From contig JAHLKH010000170.1 in NCBI GenBank assembly GCA_025526915.1, positions 1 through 61,334 on the forward strand: DNA of 61,334 nucleotides, in the 5' to 3' direction. How positions within the stretch are numbered: the stretch's first letter is position 1; every line of letters begins with the position of its first letter. The translations under genes and the position numbers were made by a program. Of the stretch, positions 40,170-49,100 are shown one piece after another. The notes beneath the pieces are model-generated. The model was not told the DNA's origin, did not search any database, and saw nothing but the letters and a program-made list of their open reading frames with translations. The stretch comes from Entophlyctis helioformis (Eukaryota > Chytridiomycota > Chytridiomycetes > Chytridiales > Chytriomycetaceae).

Positions 40170-42633
40170 TCATTGCGGTCGCTTCATCCACTGATCGATG
40201 CGCGACTGCCCCTTTGGAGCAACTCTCGCGTGCTTGCCGCCTGCCTTGGGCTTGGCTGCATTGATAAGTCTGTCCGCGTCTGCTGCATCGCCCTTGCGTT
40301 TCTTGGTCGGCAGTGCCCTCGCTTGATGTGCCAGCTGATCGGCTGGTGGCTGCTGACGCCGTTTGGCTTGGCTTCTGCTGTCTCCAGCACGGCTTGACTG
40401 CATTCTTGCTCCACTGGCCGTCTGCAAGTGGCGTCGTCGGCAGTCTTCCAGCACATCCGTCTGCACATCGTCAGGCAGCTCGCGAAACACGGCCACATCC
40501 ATCGACTCGTCAAGCATGCCGCGCAGCTCATCGTCTGTGTATGCTGTGGCTGCAATCCTTGTGCCTGCCGTCTTGGCCGTCGTGTCGGTTGCCGCTGCCT
40601 TGAAGAAAGATGCAATGGATCTTGCCGACGGTGGCTCCCACGGTTTCCCAAACTCGGCAAGCGTCAGACCAAGCAGCGTCACGTTGAACCCATCATCGGC
40701 TGCTGAGTGGGATGCGGATGCCAGCGACAACGGCGGCGCAAGCTGTGGATACGGACTGGCTCCAACCATGCTCTTGAATGCTGGCATCAGCGATACATCG
40801 ACCCAGCGGCTGGCACGATCGCATATCCGCACCGACAGATCGAATATGTCGACAGGAAGCGCAACAGTCTTGCTCTCTTGATACCGCGCTGTTGATGACG
40901 ATGACGATGACGATCCAGCCGACCGTGCCCGACGCAGCGTGATGAGCAATGCTGATGGATACCGTCGCCACACTCGATGTCTGCTTGCACCGCTGCTCGT
41001 GTCAGGCGGTGCTGATGCTGGCATAGCGACTGTCTCCTCTTCCTGTGCCCGTTCAAGCAGCAGCGACGCCAACTTCACCAGACGCTGTCGAGCATCTGCA
41101 AACATGCAGCAGTGTGTGAACGTGTCCTGCACAGAGATCTGCGATGGGTTAGGTGTGTGGCGCACAGGACTGTCGTCGATGCCCTGAACAAGCGTCCACA
41201 AGAGCGTGCCCGTCTTGTCGCCAAACCACGCAGTCCACAGACGACGCGGGACAAGCGACCGCAAGTGCGCGATGGTGCGCGTGAAGTTGTATGGCGAGTT
41301 GGTGTTGTAAAGGCTGTCTGACGCGCCAGGTGCTGCTGCAGAGTGGCGACTGAACAGACGCGAATGGTCCATGGCAAGCAAGTCATCATCCACGCCGTCG
41401 TCACACCATCCGCCCTCTTGCTGCTGTTGCTGCTGCTGCTGTTCCTCTTCTTCCAGCTCGTATTCACCGTCCACAGAGTCCGTGTCGCCGTCGTGGCTTG
41501 TGCCGTGGCGTCCAGGTTCGCTCGTGCTGCCTTGGCCGTGAAACTCGAGCGCAGGCACCTTGAAGCTCAGCAGTCGCTTGACAGCATATCCAAAACCAGG
41601 CACCTTGCCAACATCCATGGCGCCAAACGCTGCCATCCCTTCTGGCGACGCCACGAACACAGTCTGCGCATCTGGCTTGTGTGTGCCAGCAACCATCTTG
41701 GCAAACAGCTTGCTGGTTGCTATGCCGCCTGAGCACGTGTACCCAAGCACAGCGTGTATCCAGTGCCGCACTTGAGCGCTGATGTGCGATGCAATGATCA
41801 GCCGCTGCTGTGTGGGTGGAATGGGACGCTTGCTGTGCGTCTGCGTGTCGCCAATGACTTGGGTGGCTGCATAGGCTGACGGCGTGTATGTGAATCCAGA
41901 CAGTGCGGGTCCTGTGCTCATGGGCACAACTGCTGTTGTTGTTGTTGTTGTTGTCATGGATGGCCCAGATGCAGATCCAGACGACGATGCAACGGACTGG
42001 TGCAAATGGGCAGACGAGACGGCAAAGAGACCAGGCAGCTTGAACACACACGTGCCGTCTGGCCATGGCTGCGAGTCGGCCGAGTCGAGATGGTCGGCGA
42101 TGAGCTGCGTGACGTCCATGAACAGCTCATCGAGTCCAAGCCGCTCGATCGGCACCAGCGGCTGCATGCCGCAAGCCTGCTTGCCCATGTGCGTGCTTGC
42201 TGCAGCTGGCTGGTCAGCGTCGCCATTCAGCAGGCTGTGCACCAGGCGGTAGATCTGGCCCGACGCTCGACGGTATCGCGAGGTGTCTGAGCCGTCAATG
42301 ACGACCAGGTGCGGACATGCCTGGAGAGCGTCTGTGAGCAGCTGCAGCTTGTGGACGCCTTGCGCACGGGCCACGTAGTTGCAGGTGACGATGATGTGCT
42401 TCTGCTGGATGCCGACTGGCCGAGAGCGCAGCGACGGGTCTTGGACGAGCTCGACCTGTGCATAGACTGTGCTCAGCGAGCGAGTGTGAGCAGCAGTGTG
42501 CACAGGCAGGCTGACAGACAGACTGACAGACTGACGCACAAAAGTCCAGGTCCAGCTGGATGATGGCGCGAGTGTGCTCGGCTGGCTGGCCGGCAGGCGT
42601 TGCAGGGGAAGCGTCGGCAGCCGAATGCGCCAT
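40170..42633 (-). CDS. Y-family translesion DNA polymerase, iota-like
   Basis: This enzyme copies past damaged bases in the nucleus. Exons 42633-42540 and 42466-40170 splice to 796 aa. The catalytic acids are in QLDLDFFYAQVE, formed across the junction, and LGLDELFMDV. The nucleotide-binding region is CNYVARAQGVHKL. The thumb has KVPGFGYAVKRLL and GIATSKLFAKMV, closer to Pol iota than to Pol eta. An acidic-polyglutamine insert ([12 protein letters not shown]) and a long tail follow. The last residues QSRIDQWM resemble a PCNA-interacting (PIP) box with W-M in place of the aromatic pair. No ubiquitin-binding zinc finger of the eta type is seen. Only 72 bp separate its ATG from that of the selenocysteine lyase gene. 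Confidence 0.87.
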
Positions 42634-42705
42634 GTGTGTCCGAAGTGTCCGACACGCTTGTCCGGCTCGCTGGCAAGCGCGATCTGCGAGTCGACGGTGC
42701 GTGGC
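42634..42705. promoter_or_regulatory. 72-bp bidirectional promoter region
   Basis: Everything between the ATG of the Pol-iota-like gene (42633, minus) and that of the lyase gene (42706, plus). No TATA box is visible. The two transcripts must start inside or overlap here. Confidence 0.6.
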
Positions 42706-44300
42706 ATGGCGGCGATGGCAAGCGAGACGTCGGCTGCGAGCGAGCTGTATCTGGACAACAACGCAACGACGCCGGTTTCCGCAGAGGTGTGTGCGCCTGT
42801 GCCTGTGGTTGGATGCAGCCACTCGCAGCGACCGCCAGCCGCCACCAGCCGCTGACAGGCTGGGCTTGGCGGCTTGCTCTGCAGGTCATTGCGGCCGTGG
42901 CAGGCACGCTTGCGACGGCGTGGGCCAACCCCAGCTCGGCACACGGGCCGGGGCTGGCGGCCAGAGCGGTGCTCGACGATGCCCGCCGATGGACGGCGCT
43001 GGCCCTGGGCAGCAGCAGCACGTCCGACATTGTGTTCACGAGCGGCGGCACCGAGTCCAACAACCTGGTGCTGCACTCGGCCGTTGAGCACGCACAGGCG
43101 GCCATCAGGGCAGCAGAGGCAGCAGAGGCAGCAGAGGCAGCAGAGGCAGCAGAGGCAGCAGAGGCAGCAGAGGCAGCAGAGGCAGCCACCGCTGGCAAGC
43201 CTGTCGCTGCACCGTCGGCCACCAGCAGCGCGCGGCGGCCGCATGTCATCCTGACGTCCATCGAGCATCCAGCCACTCTGCGGCCAGCACAGGTGCTTGC
43301 TGAGCGTGGCGCTATCACGCTGACGGTGCTGCCTGCGTCGCTCGCCGACGGCTCCGTCACAGCTGCACAAGTGTCGCAGGCCCTGCAGCCATCGACCTGC
43401 CTGGTGTCGGTCATGCTCGTCAACAACGAGACCGGCTGCATTGCCGACCTGGCTGCCATCTGCCGCGTTGTGCGTGTCTGGGAGCAGGCGTCTGCAGCCA
43501 CAGCCCCGTCTGGACCTGCGACTGCTGCTGGACCCGCAAGCACAGGCGTCCCTCGCCGTGTGTTTGTGCACACAGATGCGGCTCAGGCGCTCGGCAAGAT
43601 CCCCGTCAATGTCGAGCATCTTGGCGTCGACTATGCAACCATTGCCGGCCACAAGTTCTACGGTCCGCGCATCGGCGCAGTCTATGCTCGCGGCCTGGCT
43701 GCCAACCACACGCCGCTGTTCCCCATGCTGTTTGGCGGCGGCCAGGAGCGTGGCATCCGTCCCGGCACAGAGAACACACCCATGATTGCCGGGTTTGGCA
43801 AGGCGTGCGAGCTGATTGTCCAGCATCTGAGCGAGTACCAGCGAGCCATGGGCAAAGTCATGAACGCACTCGAAGCCGCACTCGAGGCGACGTGTCCAGC
43901 GCATCTGGCTGTGATATTCCATGGTAAGCAGGCCGTGCATGGCCGATCGCCCAACACAACCAACTTTAGCGTCGTTGAGCGGTCGCTGCTTTGCAGTCGC
44001 GAGAGTGGAAGTGGGTCAAGCGCCAGTCGTCTGGCTGGACCGTCGCGGCTTGGATCGTGGAAGCTTGTGGAGCGACTGAGCGATGCGCAGATCTACGTCA
44101 GTCGCGGCGCAGCGTGCCATTCGGGCTCGCATGGTGGCGGCGACCCTGAGCCATCGCCCATTCTGCTGGCATACGGCGTCGAGCACGGCATTGCACAGAA
44201 TGCGCTGCGGGTGAGCATTGGCCGCGAGACGACCGTGGCTGACGTGCAGCGGTTTGTTGCAGCGCTTTGGGATGCATGCAACCATGTGTTGTCGCAGTGA
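42706..44300 (+). CDS. Selenocysteine lyase / NifS-like cysteine desulfurase
   Basis: This is a PLP enzyme of class V fold. Exons 42706-42786 and 42885-44300 give 498 aa. ELYLDNNATTPVS opens the fold. IVFTSGGTESNN, IEHPA, MLVNNETG and VHTDAAQALGKI bind the cofactor. The PLP lysine is in AGHKFYGPRIGA, and FGGGQERGIRPGTENTPMI follows. The catalytic cysteine is in SRGAACHSGS. These and the RSPNTTNFSV segment match selenocysteine lyase better than the mitochondrial desulfurase Nfs1; no targeting peptide is seen. A 24-residue Ala-Ala-Glu insert, encoded by eight 9-nt repeats, sits after HAQAAIRA. The family converts selenocysteine to alanine and selenide. Cysteine desulfurase activity remains possible. 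Confidence 0.87.
43110..43181 (+). repeat. Eight 9-bp units (GCAGCAGAG) in a coding region
   Basis: Perfect tandem units encode repeated Ala-Ala-Glu in the lyase. The block is in frame and likely length-variable. Confidence 0.95.
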
Positions 44301-44436
44301 CCAGCGGCATGAATGAATGGGGATCGCTGAGTCATCAAGGCTTCATTATAGGACAAGGGGACGGTTGTTGGCGCATGGCGTGTCTGTGCAAGTTGGTGTA
44401 TGGGGTCGCTGTGCAGTGCAGTGCAGTGCAGGCGGC

Positions 44437-44700
44437 TCAGTGCGAGTGGTGCTGGATCTCGTGCAGACGAGCCACATCGGCTGCCGTGCCGTGGTTCTCG
44501 AGCTCGCGGATCTTGGCTGGATACAAGTCGTCGGGTCCGTTAGGCTTGGATGCTGTCGGTGCGTCGGCAGCAGCAGCAGCAGCAGACGTCTTGGCTGTGG
44601 CCGCAGCATCGGCAGCGGGCACCAGCTCGGGGTGGTTGACAGCCAGGCGTAAGAGCTCTGGGTGCGTCGTGATGTTGTTGTTCTTGTTGGCTGCGTCCAT
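44437..44700 (-). CDS. Small hypothetical protein (87 aa)
   Basis: An 87-aa protein without recognised domains. It has an Asn-rich start (DAANKNNNITTHPELL), an Ala-rich middle and a charged helical end (PAKIRELENHGTAADVARLH), with no signal peptide. A TATA box lies 59 bp upstream of the ATG in the right orientation, and the frame is compact with a natural composition, which supports a real gene. The plus-strand lyase stop is 137 bp away (converging). Confidence 0.5.
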   Translation of the reverse strand: MDAANKNNNITTHPELLRLAVNHPELVPAADAAATAKTSAAAAAADAPTASKPNGPDDLYPAKIRELENHGTAADVARLHEIQHHSH

Positions 44701-45123
44701 GTTTGACTGTGGCGGTTGGTGGATTGTGGATGGTGGCGAGAGTGGTCCACAGCGACGCTTTTATAGTGCCAGCCAGCCACTGTCAGCATCAGTCAGGTTG
44801 AGTCACACACTCTCTGTCGGAGTGAGCGAGGTCGTGTGGTCGTGACGCGTTGCGTGTCATGTTGAAGTACACGGCATCACCTGATCTGTGGCTGTTGTCG
44901 TCTGTTGTCGTGTTGTCATGGGCAGCCATGTGCATCCACACGCACAGACTGCCCACGCATGGATTGATCCGCAGTGTGGATCGGAACCCAAAGCGGAGCA
45001 CAAGCAAGCGGAACACAAGCAAGCGGAACAAGCGCACAGCCGACTGTGCAAAATGCCCTCATTGCCGCAGAAATCCCTCAGCGTTCCTCTCCGCACAAAC
45101 AACAACGACCTCCAAGCACCGAC
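44701..45123. other. Divergent intergenic region
   Basis: 423 bp between the ATG of the small gene (minus) and the BIM1-like gene (plus). It contains the TATA box for the former. AAGCGGAACACAAGCAAGCGGAACA near 45000 is a short direct repeat (AAGCGGAACA units, about 13-bp spacing). No gene is supported. Confidence 0.45.
44759..44765 (-). promoter_or_regulatory. TATA box of the small hypothetical gene
   Basis: TATAAAA is read on the minus strand, 59 bp upstream of the ATG at 44700. Confidence 0.65.
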
Positions 45124-46033
45124 ATGCACCCTGCAACCCTCCTTGCTCTCGTCGCTGCCGCCAGCTCTGTCTCGGCCCACTACTCGCTCATCCGTCCGCC
45201 CGCAAGAGGCAAGGACGACCTGATCTCGGACCAAGCGCCGTGCGGCGGATACAACGACGTCGGCCCAAGAACGACTGTTGACCAGAGTGAGTGAGCGGCG
45301 ACTGCCCTTGCCGTATCCATGCCGCCATCCTGCTGGGCGGTTGCTGACCGCACGCCTCCTCCCTGCTGCCGCCGCTCGTCTGCCCCCTCTCCCGCTGCTG
45401 TGCGGCACGGCAACCAGAGTCGTCGGTCGACCTCAGCATGGCGGACGCCGGCGCAGCGTGCACCATCAACTTTGGTGCAGGCGGCAACCCGACGTCGTTC
45501 CCCAACCGCATCGGCGCTCAGTCGTTCACGGCCAGAGGCGTCTTCACCATCCCCATCGACCTGGCCGGCTTCAGCGGCCCTGGCACCATCCAGACTGTGT
45601 GCACATCCAGCCACGGCGTAAGCACAAGCCTACCTGTCTGCCTGTCTGCCTGTCTGCCTGTCGTTGCCGTCTGCCTGCTGGTGGCTGACTGGCTTGAATG
45701 TTGAATCGCTCGCAGGTGCTGTACCAGTGCACCGACGTCACTGTTCGTGGTGCCTCTCCGCCTCCTCCTCCTCCTCCCCCTCCGCAGCCATCGCCGTCGC
45801 CACCCCCGGTCAGGCCATCGCCCTCGCCGTCCCCGGCCGAGCCGTCTGCCAGACCATCGGCATCTCCGTCGGCATCCCCGCTGCCCTCTGCTTCCCCGCT
45901 GCCCTCGGCATCTGCATCTGCCGCCGTCCCATCGCCCACCACGGCACAGACTGGCGCTGGCGGCACATCTCACCTGAGTGCTGCCAACATGTCGCTTGCT
46001 GCCATTGCTGCCATCGTTGCTGCGCTCATCTGA
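45124..46033 (+). CDS. BIM1-like (X325-type) copper-binding GPI protein, A
   Basis: This is a secreted surface protein of the LPMO-like X325/BIM1 family, which binds copper with an N-terminal histidine but is not known to cleave polysaccharides. Exons 45124-45286, 45418-45617 and 45716-46033 give 226 aa. A signal peptide (LLALVAAASSVSA) is followed directly by the histidine of HYSLIRPPARGK, the PCGG motif and a beta-rich domain (FTIPIDLAGFSGPGTIQTVC, exactly 20 residues). A long Ser/Pro linker leads to a hydrophobic tail (SLAAIAAIVAALI) that fits a GPI signal. Two close relatives lie at 52.5-54.5 kb with the same first-intron position. Copper uptake or buffering at the wall is the family-based expectation. 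Confidence 0.78.
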
Positions 46034-46195
46034 GCCACATCTGCTGTACCAGTCTGCTGCTCCATCCCCTCTGTGACTGTATTGCGACCATTGAACACAC
46101 TCCATCTCGTCCAGCCACCTGTGCATTCAACTGTGCATGTATTGCGCATGTGCCGGCTGCTCATGGCCATCCCATCCTATCCATCCAGCCAACGA

Positions 46196-49100
46196 TCATC
46201 CGCCCTTGGACGGCGGCTGCGGTCCCACATGCGCTGCTCTGCGTCCGATCATGCTGCCCACCGCCTCACGATACCGGCCGTCCATGAGAACCAGCAGGAT
46301 GGGATTGAGCAGTGCGTTGGACGACAGCTGCACAAACACAAGCGCCTCGGTCAACGGCGATGCGGGTGCGTGGATTGCAACCTGGTAGATGATCTGCACG
46401 AGGTAGCCACCCCATGCTCCCACAAAGGCAAGCACGAGCACAACGGCCCGCTTGACCACAGCGATCTGCAATGCGACTGTCCTGATCTGCTGCTCGTTGT
46501 GGTTTGCCAAGCTCTTCATGGTGCTCGGTCCTCTGGCCATCGTTGCTGGGCCAGTCCTCTGCCCGTGTGCTTGTGCAGTTGCATTGCCAGCATCAACCGT
46601 GTCTGTGTGATCAGCATCGAATGTGGCTGCACTCGAGCTGCTGTATGTGCCCTTGTTGCTGCTCTTGGTCGCGACGTTGGATCCGAACGAGCTGGCATGC
46701 TCATCTGTGGCGGCGGTGCTGACAGACCCAAGGTCCGAGTGGCAGAGGGTCTTGATGAGCTCTCTGCTCACCAGCCACAGCTTGCGTGCAATGAGTGCGT
46801 AGAACAGACCAATGAGCGATGGAGTCAGGATCAGCACTGCCATGTTTCTGTCGCGTTGCATCCCGCAGAGCATGTCGCTAACGAGACTGGGAATCTGGAT
46901 TTAATCGTTCAGAGGAAACACCAAATACATGTGAACACAAACAACACCCCCCATGTTCACATCCCCATATCAATAACACCCAAAGTTGCACAATGCTTCT
47001 CGAAGGTCTCCCGATCCAACTGCTTCGTCAAAACATCTGCAACCATTCGTGTCCCAGCCATGTGCTTCAGAACCACCTTGCCTTCCTTTGCCTTTTCCAG
47101 CACAAAACGATCACGCAGCTCCATATGCTTGATCGACCTAATGCCTGCACCGCCCGACGTGACCTTGACACAAGCCTTGTTATCATTCATGATCATCATC
47201 GGCACCCACTCCACTGGCTTCTGGTCGCGCGATTGTCCCCGACTGTATGACGCCGCGCTCCACACCAACTGAGGCGTCTCCGTACCGGTCGTTGAAAACC
47301 CGAGCTCGTCTAGCAAGATGCGCAACGCCATCAGTGCCTTGGTCGCCTCTGAGCACGCTACCAGCTCAGCCTCCTGGGTCGACATTGCGTGCGATTCTTG
47401 CTTCTTGGTAGCCCACGTAATCGAGTTTGATCCCAACATCACGACGAAACCGGAAGTAGACTTGCGATCGTCCTTATCAGACCAAGTCGCATCCACGTAT
47501 GCCATCGGGATCATGCTACCACTACCCCCCAGCTCAAGGCCGAGATCTAACGAGCCCTTGAGATAGGCAATGATCCGCTTGAGCATACGCACGTGCCGTT
47601 CGGAGTGATCATTGGTATACCGGCAGCAATTGTTGACGGCCACGCACAGGTCCGGCCGCGTAGACGTCGTCGCGTACATGAGCATGCCGACCGCACCGGC
47701 ATAGTCAAACGAGGTCTCACGAGGCTCGTCGCTCCGCCGAGGGCCGAGCTCCACAGAGGAATCATGGGGTAGAGGCGCCGAGTTGGCATCGTCCATGCCA
47801 AACCGCTCAACGATTTCCTCGAGGTAGGACTTCTGGCTCATGTAGATCTTGCGTGCTGCCCGATTCCGCGAGAACGAAATGCCCAAGAAGTAGCTAAGCT
47901 CGCCCAAGTCCGACATCTCAAACCGCGACGAAATGTCGGCCTTGAAGCCCTCAACGTCCGACAGGCGTGGGCCCATGATCAGCAGGTCATCCACATATGC
48001 CAAGACAAACAGGGGTTGACCGTCCATGACGCGACGGAACAAACACGGCTCATTCTGCGTATCGGAGAAGCCCATGGCCTTGAGCGTCTCAGCCAGTTTG
48101 TTGAACCAGTGCATCGGTGACTGTCGCAACCCGTAGAGAGCCTTGAGCAGTTTCCACACCCGACCCTCCGCTCGGGGCAAGCCAGGCGGTATGGCCACGT
48201 GCACATCCTCCTGTAGTGGCGCATTCAGGAACGCCGCCTTGACGTCCATCTGGTGCACCTCCCAGTCATTGGACGCCGCGAGAGACAGCATTAAGCGCAC
48301 AAAGGACATGGAAGCAACAGGCGCGTACGTCATGATGGTCTTGCCCTGCATGAAGCCACGAGCAACCAGGCGCGCCTTGAACACGGCCAGGTAGCCGTCC
48401 TTGTCTGGTTTCACCGAGAACACCCACTTGGTGCCAACGACCTGGTGACCAAACACAGCGTCTGTCTCGACCATCACGCCCTTGCTGCGCATGTTACCGA
48501 CCTCCTTTTCCACGGCTGCCCTCCAGAACACCGCGAACTCGGAAGCCTCTGCTTGAGCCATCGTCTCGGGAATCCGGATGTTGCTGTCTTGATCCTTGGC
48601 AACTGCAAACCAAGACTAACGGCCTCAGCAGCATTAAGACCCGCGTCAAGTAGGACTACGTCATCAGCTGGCAGGTCGTCGGCCACCACCGGCCGGGCCA
48701 CAGGAGCCAGATTCGGTGCCCTATCAGGGACAGCTATAGACCGCCTGCCGTCTGCAGGTGGGACAACCAAGTCACCAAGACGAACCGGGGGCGCAGCATG
48801 ACGAGTCGACCGCCTCGGAGCCTCCACAGCGGGAACCACTCGGTCAATTTGAACCGCGGGGGCATCATCTGGTGGAAGCTGTGCCTGGACCGCCGGAGCA
48901 ACTACGGGCGCCTCATCAACGGCATCCCCCTCCTGCATCCGCGGCCACATGAGAATCCAGGAACAGATCAACCGCAGAGTCGATAACCCAACGATCCTCG
49001 GCCGACAGTTGCGATAACTTGGACTTGTCCTCAAAGAAGTCCACGTCGCATTTTTCAACCGTGGTCCGCAGCTCGGGATCCCACAGAAGATAAGTACCAT

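Noticed and set aside
42473..43573. A 366-codon minus-strand frame over the lyase gene
   Set aside because: Antisense of the Ala-Ala-Glu repeat and PLP domain; it overlaps the polymerase exon only by chance.
46196..46873. The GPCR2 3' part as an independent short gene
   Set aside because: It contains only TM5-TM7 and its acceptor phase matches exon 2 at 51558 across the retroelement, as in GPCR1.
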